A DNA stretch of 64,000 nt from Microbulbifer sp. VAAF005 (GTDB taxonomy: Bacteria; Pseudomonadota; Gammaproteobacteria; Pseudomonadales; Cellvibrionaceae): contig NZ_CP120233.1 in the NCBI RefSeq assembly GCF_030012985.1, forward strand, positions 1,526,001 through 1,590,000, written 5' to 3'. The first letter of the stretch is position 1. Every line of letters starts with the position of its first letter. The position numbers and the translations under genes are program-made. Below, one piece after another: positions 48,051 through 59,238 of this stretch. The notes beneath the pieces are model-generated. The model had not been told where the DNA came from. It did not search any database and worked only from the letters and a program-made list of their open reading frames with translations.

Positions 48051-48216
48051 TTCAACAGACCTTGTAGCTCATTATTGTGTTTTCGAATCGCCCTCTCGGG
48101 CACAAGGGGAGCAATCATGCCCTGCCCCACCACTTAAAACTATTTTAATCTTTTTTAGATTTGTTAAATAAAAGTTAACATAGCCAAATCTATCAATTCC
48201 CCAGGAAGTAGCCGCT

Positions 48217-49095
48217 GTGAGTGCCACGATCAAACAACTACGCGCCTTTGTCACAGTGGCCCGCAGCCGCAGTCTGGCCCAGGCCAGCGCTCAGCTGCAC
48301 ACTTCCCAGCCAGCCCTGTCCATTGCCATCCGCAATCTGGAGGATGCGACTGGCGGCCCGCTTTTCAGTCGAGAAGCCCGCCAACTCACTCTCACCCCGG
48401 AGGGCGAGGAATTCCTCTCCCGCGCCGAACAACTACTGCACAACTGGGATCAATCCCTGGATGCGGTACAGCAGGCCTTTCGTCTGGAGCGTGGGCAGTT
48501 GCGCCTGGCAGTAATTCCCGCCTATGCGCTCAACCAACTCCCCCAATTATTAGCCAATTTTCACCGCCAGCACCCACAAATCAATATCCTGTTGGAAGAT
48601 GTGGTGATGGAACGAGTAACCCAAGCGGTGCAGGATGGCCGGGCAGAGCTGGGCATCAGTTTTCGCCCCGAGGATTTAGGTGGGCTTGAGTTTGTGCCCC
48701 TACACCGGGATCGTTTTATCGCAGTCATACCACCCCAGCACCCCCTCAGCGAAAAAGGAAAAGTGCGCTGGAGTGACCTGGCCGGTTTTCCTTTTATTGC
48801 AATGAACCGCGGCTCAGCGGTGAGGCGCTGGACCGATGAGGCCTTCGGGCAAAGTGGCAAAGGCGTTCACTATATCTGCGAAGCTAATCAATTAAGCACA
48901 ATCGGCCAGTTAGTACGTGCGGGAATGGGCATTAGTGCAGTACCGAGCTTGTGCGAAACACAGGTTCGGGAATATGGGTTGGAATGCCTGCCGCTATCGG
49001 CGCCAGTAGTGAGTCAGGAGGTGGGGATATTATTAAAGAGCCGAGGCACCTTGTCGGCACCAGCAACCGCGTTTTTATCCGCGATTACTGGTTGA
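48217..49095 (+). CDS. LysR-family transcriptional regulator
   Basis: A 292-aa LysR-type regulator with a clear winged helix (IKQLRAFVTVARSRSLAQAS, then TSQPALSIAIRNLE) and a substrate-binding domain with LSTIGQLVRAGMGISAVPSL. It begins at a GTG and is divergent from the acetoacetyl-CoA ligase gene across 166 bp, which suggests that it controls that gene. Confidence 0.9.
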   Translation: MSATIKQLRAFVTVARSRSLAQASAQLHTSQPALSIAIRNLEDATGGPLFSREARQLTLTPEGEEFLSRAEQLLHNWDQSLDAVQQAFRLERGQLRLAVIPAYALNQLPQLLANFHRQHPQINILLEDVVMERVTQAVQDGRAELGISFRPEDLGGLEFVPLHRDRFIAVIPPQHPLSEKGKVRWSDLAGFPFIAMNRGSAVRRWTDEAFGQSGKGVHYICEANQLSTIGQLVRAGMGISAVPSLCETQVREYGLECLPLSAPVVSQEVGILLKSRGTLSAPATAFLSAITG

Positions 49096-49128
49096 GGTCT
49101 ATAAAAGTGCCTCTACTTATTTGAGCGA

Positions 49129-49602
49129 CTAGTGGCTGCTGGTTGCGCGCAGCATCCAAGCCGTTTTCTCGTGAACTCTCATACGATCAGATACCAGGGC
49201 AACTGTGGATTCATCTTCTCCCGCCTGGGCATCTTTTAAAACTTCACGACAGGTTTTGATCACCTGCTCATGCCCTTTAGTGAGAATTTTTACCATTTCT
49301 TCCGCCGGTGGTACCTCAACAACTTCTTTGATGGAGCTGAGTTGAGCAAAAGCCTGGTAAGTGCCGGGAGCGGAAACCCCGAGGGTACGAATGCGCTCGG
49401 CAATATCATCCACCGCAGTGGCCAGCTCGGTGTAATGCTCTTCAAACATCAGGTGTAATTCGCGGAACAGAGGCCCAGTAACATTCCAGTGGAAGTTGTG
49501 GGTTTGCAGGTAAAGGGTGTAGCTATCTGCCAACAAATGTTTCAAACCGGCAGCAATCTTTTCCCGATCCTTTTCACTGATACCAATATCGATTTTTTTC
49601 AT
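49129..49602 (-). CDS. dps: Dps/ferritin-like DNA-protecting protein
   Basis: A 157-aa member of the Dps family of dodecameric mini-ferritins that oxidise Fe(II) with H2O2 and protect DNA. The ferroxidase residues appear in [13 protein letters not shown] (His) and [23 protein letters not shown] (Asp/Glu). The ATG at 49602 is preceded by GAGGG; a longer frame to 49635 is unsupported. An OxyR-type palindrome lies 80-95 bp upstream, with a TATAAC -10 box and poor -35, as expected for an activated promoter. Confidence 0.93.
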   Translation of the reverse strand: MKKIDIGISEKDREKIAAGLKHLLADSYTLYLQTHNFHWNVTGPLFRELHLMFEEHYTELATAVDDIAERIRTLGVSAPGTYQAFAQLSSIKEVVEVPPAEEMVKILTKGHEQVIKTCREVLKDAQAGEDESTVALVSDRMRVHEKTAWMLRATSSH

Positions 49603-49683
49603 AATACAAATCCCTCTTCCAAAAACTGTTGTCACCGAAATGGTTATAAGGCCATTTTGGTACCTTTATTCACTTCTCACAAG

Positions 49684-49698
49684 CTATCGAGCCAATAG
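49684..49698 (-). promoter_or_regulatory. Putative OxyR half-site pair upstream of dps
   Basis: CTAT-N7-ATAG with the flanking A (two bases before CTAT) and T (two after ATAG), that is AGCTAT...ATAGCT, matching the central half of the OxyR consensus. A TATAAC -10 for dps is at 49643-49648. The outer half-sites are not conserved. Confidence 0.55.
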
Positions 49699-49850
49699 CT
49701 TATTTATATAGACAAGTAAGATTTATAAGGTACAAAAATGGCGTGAATTTTAACCCGGCTATTGGAGGAAAATTTTGCGACAAGACATTGCCAATAAGGG
49801 ACTCTCCAAACAAAACTATTTATCGAGCCCCCTGTTGGCAACACAAGAAA

Positions 49851-50600
49851 TCAGGCACTACAAACCGGGCAATTACTATGGCTCGGCAGCTGCAAAGTTT
49901 GCAGAGCTAAGGTTTCCGTCTCGATTAAGTGCAATTTATTCAAGCTCGATACCGGCAAATCCACCAGGTATTTCATGGCCTCCAGAGCCTGCATGCTGCC
50001 AACTACCCCCAGCGCAGGGCCGATCACACCTGCTGTAGAGCAATTCTGGACTTCTGCCTGCTCCTGGGGCGGAAACAGGCAGGCATAACAGGGACCTTTT
50101 CTTTCAGAAAAATCAAAACTAATCAGCTGGCCGGAAAACCCCTGCACCGATGCCATTACCACCGGACACCCTGCCTGATAACAAACCCGGTTGATTGTAT
50201 GGCGGATTTCCAGGTTATCGGTGCAGTCCAACACCAGATCCAACTGCTTTACCTGCTCACGCAGCCAGGATTCATTCGCCATTTGGCTGTGGGGGTGAAT
50301 GCGAATAGTTGGATTGGCTGCAGCCAATTGTTGTGCAGCCACCATGGCTTTGGATTTTCCCTGGTGATTGGTTTTGTACAAAACCTGGCGCTGTAAATTG
50401 GAGAGATCGATATGATCACCGTCTACCAGGTGCAGCTCTCCAATACCGGCTGCGGCCAGATACATCGCTGCCGGGCTGCCGAGCCCACCTAAGCCAACAA
50501 TCAGAATTCGCGCAGAAGACAGCTTTTTCTGTCCCTCTTCACCCACCTGGGGCAACATTATCTGGCGACTGTAACGCTGTAATTCCTTACTACTTAACAT
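49851..50600 (-). CDS. thiF: ThiF/MoeB-family sulfur-carrier adenylyltransferase
   Basis: ThiF adenylates the C-terminal Gly of ThiS before sulfur transfer in thiazole synthesis. The 249-aa protein has the E1-like signature RILIVGLGGLGSPAAMYLAAAGIG, DGDHIDLSNLQRQ and two zinc CxxC pairs (CYACLFPP and CPVC at the C-terminus). It closes the thiamine operon and overlaps thiDE by 7 bp. MoeB/HesA relatives share the fold; the operon position decides for ThiF. Confidence 0.93.
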   Translation of the reverse strand: MLSSKELQRYSRQIMLPQVGEEGQKKLSSARILIVGLGGLGSPAAMYLAAAGIGELHLVDGDHIDLSNLQRQVLYKTNHQGKSKAMVAAQQLAAANPTIRIHPHSQMANESWLREQVKQLDLVLDCTDNLEIRHTINRVCYQAGCPVVMASVQGFSGQLISFDFSERKGPCYACLFPPQEQAEVQNCSTAGVIGPALGVVGSMQALEAMKYLVDLPVSSLNKLHLIETETLALQTLQLPSHSNCPVCSA

Positions 50601-52147
50601 GGCTCTACTTCCGCACGCTTACCTTTCAACAGGACATTAAAATCGGCAACCACCTGCTTGTAATCTTTTGCTTTAGTAATAGCGCTGACCACGGCGATAC
50701 TGCCAACGCCACTAGCGATAACCTCACCGGCCCGTTGCATATTAATACCACCAATTGCCACAAGTGGATAATCGGGCAATAGCGCGGCCATTCGCGCAAG
50801 TTTCTGCACGCCCTGCAACTGATCCGACATATCCTTGGTGTTGGTCGCATAAATTGCACCAATGGCCAAGTAGCTGGGGCGATAACGGTAGGCCAACAGT
50901 AATTCATAGAAGCCGTGGGTACTGATACCCAGCTTCAATCCTGCCGCTTGAATTGCCCTCAGATCAGCAGATTGCAAATCCTCCTGGCCCAAATGCACGC
51001 CGTAGGCGCCGCACTCAATCGCCAACTGCCAGTAATCATTGATAAACAGGCGCAGGTTATACGTCCTGCCAATAGCCACTGCCCTCTCAATCTGTGCGCG
51101 CAGGTCCCCACCCGGATTCTTTATTCGCAGCTGTAAAGTACGCACCCCCAGCTCAGCCAGGCGCTGCAACCACTCCACTGTATCCACAACCGGATATAAA
51201 CCCAATGCTTGAGAGTCTGTTTGGGCAAACCCTTGAACAAGAGGCGGGGCTGCACCAAAGCCATAATCCAGCACACGCTCTTCTCCCGGCACCAAAATCT
51301 CAGGGAAGTCGATGAAATCCAGGGGCCAGCCACAGTGGCCTACAGGTCCAGCACCAGCGCCGATATGTGCATTATTTCCCCGGCGCAAGCCCCGCTGTAT
51401 ATAGGCTTTACCCACAACGCAGGCATCTCGCAACGGGTAGCCCAAAGCGCGGCAAGCGGCAATAGCGGAGGACAGGGTGCAGCCAGTGCCATGTGTGCCT
51501 GTACTGGACACTTCCCGGCCAATAAACCAATCGACCTTTTCACCATCCCACAGTAAGTCGGAAACTTCTCCCGCACGCAATTGCGTATGGCCGCCGGTAA
51601 CCAAAATAGCGGTACCGCCGTGGGCGTGCAACTGACGCGCAGCTTGCACAATAGATTCCGCAACCGTGACACTGGCTCCGGTAAGCCATTCCAATTCATG
51701 TAAATTGGGAGTGACCAGATCACACTGTGGCATCAACTGAGCCAACACCGTTGCGGTAATATTCCCTTCGGTGAGCCCGGCTCCGTTGGTAGCAACAGCA
51801 ACCGGGTCGTAAATAACCGGAACCGGCTGCACCGCTTTCAGCTGGCGCAGAAAATCTGCCACCGCAACCACTTGTTCAGCATTCGCTAGCAGACCGATTT
51901 TAATTGCGGCAGGAAATAGATCCCGCTGTAAAGCCTGTAACTGAGAACCCAAGACCTCTAGGGAAACTGCATTAATTGCAGTTACTTCTACCGTATTCTG
52001 TGCAGTATTGGCCGTGATAGCACTGCAACCATGGCAGCCGAGGTCGGCAAAAGTCAGCAGGTCCGCCTGAATGCCGGCGCCACCGCCGGAGTCACTGCCG
52101 GCAATGGTCCAGACAATTGGCTTTTTCAATTGGAGTTGATCGCGCAT
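50594..52147 (-). CDS. thiDE: ThiD-ThiE fusion: HMP-P kinase / thiamine phosphate synthase
   Basis: A 517-aa bifunctional enzyme. Residues about 8-255 are ThiD (TIAGSDSGGGAGIQADL, LVTGGHTQL, GTGCTLSSAIAACRALGYPL) making HMP pyrophosphate. Residues about 310-505 are ThiE (LGVRTLQLRIKNPGGD, LFINDYWQLAIECGAYGVHLGQEDL, LGISTHG, VAIGGINMQRA) joining HMP-PP and thiazole phosphate to thiamine phosphate. The order ThiD-ThiE in one chain is known in several proteobacteria. It starts 7 bp after thiG. Confidence 0.94.
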   Translation of the reverse strand: MRDQLQLKKPIVWTIAGSDSGGGAGIQADLLTFADLGCHGCSAITANTAQNTVEVTAINAVSLEVLGSQLQALQRDLFPAAIKIGLLANAEQVVAVADFLRQLKAVQPVPVIYDPVAVATNGAGLTEGNITATVLAQLMPQCDLVTPNLHELEWLTGASVTVAESIVQAARQLHAHGGTAILVTGGHTQLRAGEVSDLLWDGEKVDWFIGREVSSTGTHGTGCTLSSAIAACRALGYPLRDACVVGKAYIQRGLRRGNNAHIGAGAGPVGHCGWPLDFIDFPEILVPGEERVLDYGFGAAPPLVQGFAQTDSQALGLYPVVDTVEWLQRLAELGVRTLQLRIKNPGGDLRAQIERAVAIGRTYNLRLFINDYWQLAIECGAYGVHLGQEDLQSADLRAIQAAGLKLGISTHGFYELLLAYRYRPSYLAIGAIYATNTKDMSDQLQGVQKLARMAALLPDYPLVAIGGINMQRAGEVIASGVGSIAVVSAITKAKDYKQVVADFNVLLKGKRAEVEPC

Positions 52148-52154
52148 AAAAATA

Positions 52155-52961
52155 CTAATCCTGCAATATGCTCTCTGCCTGCTGCCAGAAAGGCATATCC
52201 AGGGTGGGGGTGCTGGGACTGGCAGTTTGACGCCTGAGCATCAAGCCGGCATTAAAGGCGGCGCGCCCGGATTCCACAGCCAGTTTAAAAGCATTAGCCA
52301 TCAGTACCGGATCCTGGGCTTTTGCAATCGCGGTATTCAATAACACCGCATCAAAGCCCATCTCCAGTGCTTCTGCCGCCTGTGATGGCGCACCGATTCC
52401 GGCGTCAATAATAAGCGGTACATCACTCAGGCGCTCGCGGAGTGTTTGCAGGTTATATTTATTGAGCAGTCCCTGCCCGGTACCGATGGGAGCCCCCCAG
52501 GGCATTAATACCTCGCAACCCACATCCAAAAGTTTTCGACACAGAACCAGGTCATCTGTGCAATAAGGCAAAACCTTGAAGCCTAACTGAATTAATTCCC
52601 GCGCAGCTTCTACCAGACCAAAGGGGTCTGGCTGCAAATTGTAATCATCACCAATCACTTCCAGCTTGAGCCAATCGGTCTGGAAAATTTCCTGGGACAT
52701 TTTTGCCAGCTCCACCGCTTCTCGCGGCGATTTACAACCGGCGGTATTAGGCAACAGCTGACAGCCGGACTCGCGAACATAATCCCAAAATCGATTGTCC
52801 TGCTGCTGTGCCGGATTTTGCCGGCGCAGAGACAAAGTAATAATTTCCGAAGCTGAGGCTTGCACGGATTCGCGCATAATCGCTGGGGAGGGATACAGGG
52901 CGGTGCCCACCAAAAGCCGGCTGTTAAATGTTTTTCCGTAAAGTGTTAATAGATCGCTCAC
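52155..52961 (-). CDS. thiG: Thiazole synthase ThiG
   Basis: ThiG builds the thiazole ring from deoxyxylulose phosphate, dehydroglycine and ThiS thiocarboxylate. The 268-aa TIM barrel has [14 protein letters not shown] at the start, the Schiff-base Lys in [10 protein letters not shown], and [27 protein letters not shown] and [20 protein letters not shown]. It begins at a GTG that directly follows the corrected thiS stop. Confidence 0.95.
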   Translation of the reverse strand: MSDLLTLYGKTFNSRLLVGTALYPSPAIMRESVQASASEIITLSLRRQNPAQQQDNRFWDYVRESGCQLLPNTAGCKSPREAVELAKMSQEIFQTDWLKLEVIGDDYNLQPDPFGLVEAARELIQLGFKVLPYCTDDLVLCRKLLDVGCEVLMPWGAPIGTGQGLLNKYNLQTLRERLSDVPLIIDAGIGAPSQAAEALEMGFDAVLLNTAIAKAQDPVLMANAFKLAVESGRAAFNAGLMLRRQTASPSTPTLDMPFWQQAESILQD

Positions 52962-52963
52962 CT

Positions 52964-53163
52964 TTACCCCCCACTACCGGAACAACAATATCCAGGCTAT
53001 CGCCGTTATTTATCTGTGTATTGCTATATTCCGTACGGGGAATAAATCCACCGTTGATCGCAACGGCAAACGTTTCTCCGCGATAGCCAAGCTGCTGTAA
53101 AAGCGCAGAGAGTTTTAGCGGGGATTCAAGGCTTTGTGTTTCCCCATTAATTAGTACCTGCAT
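52964..53163 (-). CDS. thiS: Sulfur carrier ThiS (frame reads past the GG end because of one missing base)
   Basis: A ubiquitin-like carrier whose C-terminal Gly-Gly receives sulfur. Read as given, the frame runs through VVGG into [13 protein letters not shown] and stops at 52924, overlapping thiG, which would block thiocarboxylate formation. One more G in the run 52967-52972 puts a TAA right after VVGG and gives a standard 66-aa protein ending at 52964. The ATG at 53163 overlaps the thiO stop (TGATG). I therefore give the corrected end. Confidence 0.88.
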
Positions 53164-54239
53164 CAAACCACCTGTAACAGTTGTTGTGCCACTTGATTCT
53201 CCACTTGCTCCACTACTGCCGGCGCTAAAAGATAACCGTGACGGTAAAGGCCGTTCACCCTAATCAGCCCATCCTCGCTGTGGATATAAGGCATATTATC
53301 CATAGTGGCGGGGCGACAATTTACGCGGGTCTCTACAATACGAGCCTCGGCAAAAGCCGGGTTGAGGGAGTAAAGCGCGGAAGACAACTCCATGCTGGAG
53401 CGCACGGAAATGGGCGACTGGTCTTCGCTCTCAATTTCCGTAGCACCAATTACTGTGCGTCCATCGCTGCGTGGTACAGCGTAGAGCTTATAGCGCGGGT
53501 GGAGCAGGCGCACTGGACGCTGCAAAACCACTTCCCGGGATTCCACCACCATCACCTCACCACGGACACCGCGTAAGCCTTCAATCTGCCCCTTGGCACC
53601 GAGACCACGGCAGTCGATCACGCAATCAAATTGTTCGCGCTCCGAGTTCACAGAGATATACCCGGCTTCGCAATTTACCTTGCTGTGCTCTCGCAGAGTG
53701 ACAGCTCCTCGGTGCAATACGCTAAGTAACGCAGGCAATAAGCGGTGATTATTGATATCCGCCTCACCTCGTAAGTAAAGCCCCTGTTCAAAGCCATGTA
53801 AGGAGGGCTCTAATTTCGCTAAAGTACTGCTATCGAGTGGCTCCACCTGCTCCCTGGCAGATTCACCCAACTTACCCTGTAACTCCCGCAGGAATTGCAG
53901 CAGCTCACTTTTATCCTTGCCGTGAGCAACCAGTACTGAGCCCGCCCTGCGGTATTCCACGTCCTGCCCGCTCTGCTCCTCCAGCTGCCGGGCCCACTCA
54001 GACCAAATCTCAAGGCTTTTCAGCCCCAGGTTGTAAACTTGTTTATCGCTGTGCACCAATTCCGATAGTGGTGAGATCATTCCCGCTGCCGTCCAGCAAG
54101 CTCCCCCGACTGGTGCCGACAGATCACCCGCTTCAAACAGGGTAATATCCAGTTCCCGTTGGCAGAGCCGCCAGGCGAGCAAGCGACCTAACAGGCCGCC
54201 ACCGGCAATAGCTACTTTGGCTTTGGTTTCGCTTGTCAC
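53163..54239 (-). CDS. thiO: Glycine oxidase ThiO
   Basis: An FAD-dependent oxidase that turns glycine into the dehydroglycine needed by ThiG in aerobic bacteria. The 358-aa protein has the dinucleotide motif VAIAGGGLLGRLLAWRL, then GGACWTAAGMISPLSEL, and the C-terminal GLYRHGYLLAPAV. The GTG at 54239 has AGGTGG at good distance; a frame extending to 54293 is unlikely. It overlaps thiS by one base and follows thiC after 111 bp. Confidence 0.92.
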   Translation of the reverse strand: MTSETKAKVAIAGGGLLGRLLAWRLCQRELDITLFEAGDLSAPVGGACWTAAGMISPLSELVHSDKQVYNLGLKSLEIWSEWARQLEEQSGQDVEYRRAGSVLVAHGKDKSELLQFLRELQGKLGESAREQVEPLDSSTLAKLEPSLHGFEQGLYLRGEADINNHRLLPALLSVLHRGAVTLREHSKVNCEAGYISVNSEREQFDCVIDCRGLGAKGQIEGLRGVRGEVMVVESREVVLQRPVRLLHPRYKLYAVPRSDGRTVIGATEIESEDQSPISVRSSMELSSALYSLNPAFAEARIVETRVNCRPATMDNMPYIHSEDGLIRVNGLYRHGYLLAPAVVEQVENQVAQQLLQVV

Positions 54240-54318
54240 AGACCACCTATCTTCGCAAATCCAAATCGACACCCAGCGATATGCGCTATGCACTCGCCGT
54301 ACTTTTGCTATCCGATTC

Positions 54319-54342
54319 TTGGGGGAGAGGACTCTCCCCCAA
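54319..54342 (-). promoter_or_regulatory. Very stable hairpin between thiC and thiO
   Basis: An inverted repeat TTGGGGGAGAG/CTCTCCCCCAA with two bases between lies 8 bp after thiC. On the minus strand it has no T-run behind it, so it is not a classical terminator. It may shield the 3' end of a thiC-only transcript or allow partial read-through. Confidence 0.6.
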
Positions 54343-54350
54343 AATACTCA

Positions 54351-56260
<1,910 letters not shown>

Positions 56261-56357
56261 GCGTAACCTTAAAACTTGGGAATTTAAAGGTCGCAGCATC
56301 CAGGGCACATACAAAGAGAAAAGACGCCAAGCTGTAACAAAACAGGCGACTTCAGAT

Positions 56358-56439
56358 CTTGTTCCCTACGCGGGGGTTACCCCGATCAGGTTCAACGGAT
56401 CTCGCAACAGCGATCTCAGCCCACAGGCACTCCGACAAG
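56358..56439 (-). promoter_or_regulatory. TPP riboswitch (THI element) before thiC
   Basis: On the minus strand: P1 CTTGT/ACAAG, then GGAGTGCC..., GGGCTGAGAT, and CCGTTGAACCTGATC followed by GGGTAA and GCGTAGGGAAC. CTGAGA and the CCTGATC-GTAGGGA block are the thi-box signatures. Binding of thiamine pyrophosphate should shut off the thiCOSG(DE)F operon; about 100 nt of expression platform precede the thiC start. Confidence 0.97.
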
Positions 56440-56706
56440 TAGAGCGCAGTATAGTGGAAGCACCAGAAGAAGAACAGATAGCATAAAACTGTGCCAGAAA
56501 AACTAAAGCTTTGAAACGCCAATAAAGTAATCAATGCTCTTGGCGACAAAACTCCAACAGACTTCAATTTATTGATAACTGACCAAAGGGTCTCAAGCAT
56601 TCACCACTCACAATATCTGAGTGCGTCCTACACTCCTTCTCGTTTACCGGAGCAGTGAATAAAACGATAACAACTTACGGCGAAAGTCGGTGTGGGAGAA
56701 AATACA

Positions 56707-57633
56707 ATGTTGAATAAATATGGAGTTCTAGTAACGCTCTGTTTGAGCATCTTGTCGATACAGCCAGCAATGGCAGCCCCCTCCAAGTCAGTTGCTGCGG
56801 GTGACAGTATTACCATGGCATTCGGTGCAGACTGTACCCGCAATAAGTATTTCTGGGACCTGTTTTGTCTTCTCGGCGGGGACCAACCCGAGCATTCCTG
56901 GTTTGACGGCGACGACAATTCAGTGGAGAGTGTTCACGATAAATATAAAGTTAACTACCCCAATATGGCTGCCAATAAAAGCGCAGCGGAATCTGGTGCT
57001 GAGATGCGTAGTGGAGGCGACAATTTCTCCACTCAAGCCGATCGGATTCTATCCCAGAGTAATATACCTGACCATGTCGAGGTAGTATTGGGTGGTAATG
57101 ACATCTGTAACCGGGAATGCGTCGATCCAGCCAACTGTAACGATCCACTCTACACCGATAGCGAGTGGCGCTCGGCAGTTCAAGCTGGACTGGACAAATT
57201 AGTCGATGGTCTCCCTAACGGCTCAACGATAGTACTCGGCTCAGTACCACGAGTACACGATCTCCGGGCAGCTGGTCTGGATAAGCAAAGCGGTAATTCC
57301 CGCGTAGATTGCGAGAGTGTCTGGTCGACTTTCGGAATTTGCCGAATTGCAACAAATGGCGGCTCGATGAATGGAGAGAGCTTTGCTACTCGTTATAACG
57401 GAATAGCCGCAGCCCAACAACGTTATAATGAAATCCTTGCTGAGGAAGCAGAAAGTTACAACGGTATGAATGGGGTAGAAGTTGTTGCTGAATATACCGG
57501 TGAGGATGAGTTAAATGCCGGGACTTTTCAGTTTAATAAAGATGATATTGATGGTGGAGACTGTTTCCACCCAAGCATTCAAGGACAAAATATTGTCGCT
57601 GACCTACTGTGGCAAGGAAATCCGGATAAATAA
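56707..57633 (+). CDS. Secreted SGNH/GDSL hydrolase
   Basis: A 308-aa exported esterase/lipase-like protein. The signal peptide ends SIQPAMAAPS. Block I is VAAGDSIT (nucleophile Ser), block III GGNDICN, and block V DCFHPSIQGQ holds the catalytic Asp/His. Some acidic loops (DGDDNSVESV) and several Cys suggest an extracellular enzyme. The ATG at 56707 has GGGAG at 8 bp. It is divergent from the thi riboswitch and stands alone. Confidence 0.88.
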   Translation: MLNKYGVLVTLCLSILSIQPAMAAPSKSVAAGDSITMAFGADCTRNKYFWDLFCLLGGDQPEHSWFDGDDNSVESVHDKYKVNYPNMAANKSAAESGAEMRSGGDNFSTQADRILSQSNIPDHVEVVLGGNDICNRECVDPANCNDPLYTDSEWRSAVQAGLDKLVDGLPNGSTIVLGSVPRVHDLRAAGLDKQSGNSRVDCESVWSTFGICRIATNGGSMNGESFATRYNGIAAAQQRYNEILAEEAESYNGMNGVEVVAEYTGEDELNAGTFQFNKDDIDGGDCFHPSIQGQNIVADLLWQGNPDK

Positions 57634-57694
57634 GTAACTTTTACTGCTCGGTAAATTCAGGGCCCGCAATAAAGTACCGCGGGCCCTAATCAAT

Positions 57695-59238
57695 TCACTT
57701 ACCCAAATCCTCATCAAAGTAACCATTCTCTTCAACCACATATTGCAATCTATGCGGCAAACCTTTTCTCATAAAGGCGACATCAATTACTTTTCCACTG
57801 GTAAGAGCACTCCAAAGCTCATTCTGGCCACTGTGGACCCAACTGTCATTGACCCTCAACAGCACATCGTTTTCCTCGAATCCAAGTGCAGTAAAGAACT
57901 CATTGTTGGCCACCCCCTCCAAGCGCATCAAATGGTGGCCCTCAACTTCCATCTCCGCCTCAATAAATTTAGCCTCCAAGAATTCTCGTTGTTCGAGTTG
58001 CTTCGCCAACCACTCTTGTCCAAGAGTCAACACACCAGCCGGCTCGATTAGTTTTTTACCCTTTTCTCCCTGAGGCTGTTCAATACGTTTGCGCAGCTCC
58101 TCATCGTGCTGATAGGACAAAGTTAAAGGGATAATATTACCTTCTTCACCTTGCAATAGCAGACGCTCCAGGGAGCCCTGATTATCAATAACGGCATAGT
58201 GCCCTTTCAAACGCTTCAGAAAGACATCTTTAAGAACAGACTGCCCCAGTGAAAAATTCTGTGCCTTCTGCCCATTTACTTCTATTAAAGCTTTGGACTT
58301 ATTCTCTATACTCGATTCACTAACTCCTACCAGGGCAAGAGGTAGATCCGTAACAGGTAATTGATTTTCAGTATCTTTTTGTTGTTTCCATGTATATTTT
58401 TGCTGAGGATCTATATCAAGCCTGATTAGTTCCTTTTCTATCCAGTAAGAATATTGCTCAAATGATCGTGCGCCCTTTAGATACAAACCGTTTATAAAAA
58501 CAACCGGCACATTTGTAAGGCCAAGCCCTAAAGCAATTTCCTGATCCCCAAGAACAACTTCTTTATAATTCATATCTCCAATACAGGTTTTAAATTGCTT
58601 GTCATCGATCAGTAAACTGCTTGCGGTCTGGGAGTAAGACTTCTCACCAAGGTTTGGAGTTTTTGCGTATAAGGCGTCGTGATATTCCCAAAAAATATTG
58701 TGCTCACCAGCGCACTTAGCCGAAACAGCAGCTTTGATACCCTCCCGATGAAACTTAAGGGGAAAATCAAAATTTACCTGGCGAACCCAACCAGAATAGT
58801 CACTCAACAATCGTCTCAAGGTTGGCTGAAAGGATTTACAGTGGGGAGATTGAAAGGAGCAGAACACAGCAATTGTTATAGGCGCTTCGGGATTTCCTCG
58901 AGCGGCGCGCCCGCCATAATCAAGATCTATCCGTGGTGGCTCTGGAACGGGAAGCATAACTTCTATTTCTTGACCATCTTTTGCTGTTTTGGCAATCATT
59001 TCATGCAGCTTGTTGAGACGTAATTTATGCTCCATTTCAGCAATATCATACAACACAAGCTGGAGCTCCTTATCCAAGGCCTTCACGCTGACCTCCTGGC
59101 CATCAATCCGTGCAGCTATATGTTGCTGATCAAGTACTTTAGTTCCTACTGTTATTTCCGCATCCTTTGAACACCCCCCATTAGGCTCAAAATACCCAAC
59201 GCCATTAACTTTACTATAACATTCCTTAGTCGATTCAC
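57695..59238 (-). CDS. Lipoprotein with DsbA-like thioredoxin domain and GspC-like/PDZ module, frameshifted near the start
   Basis: As read, the long frame has no signal peptide. A GTG at 59238 with AAAGGAG upstream opens MNRLRNVIVKLMALGILSLMGG, and one extra G in the G6 run at 59174-59179 joins it as LMGGCSKDAE, a lipobox, giving a 514-aa lipoprotein. Then come a helical spacer and a DsbA/BdbD-like thioredoxin fold (PITIAVFCSFQSPHCKSF ... LGLTNVPVVFINGLYLKGA, cis-Pro kept) where the usual CPxC is SPHC (Ser131, Cys134), with an extra Cys127. The C-terminal third resembles the GspC HR/PDZ modules (LKGHYAVIDNQGSLERLLL, ALGFEENDVLLRVNDSWV). Probable periplasmic disulfide or chaperone role; unusual fusion. 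Confidence 0.68.

Noticed and set aside
49775..50038. 87-codon frame upstream of and over thiF antisense
   Set aside because: Most of it is the complement of thiF; composition is not protein-like and no family is recognised.
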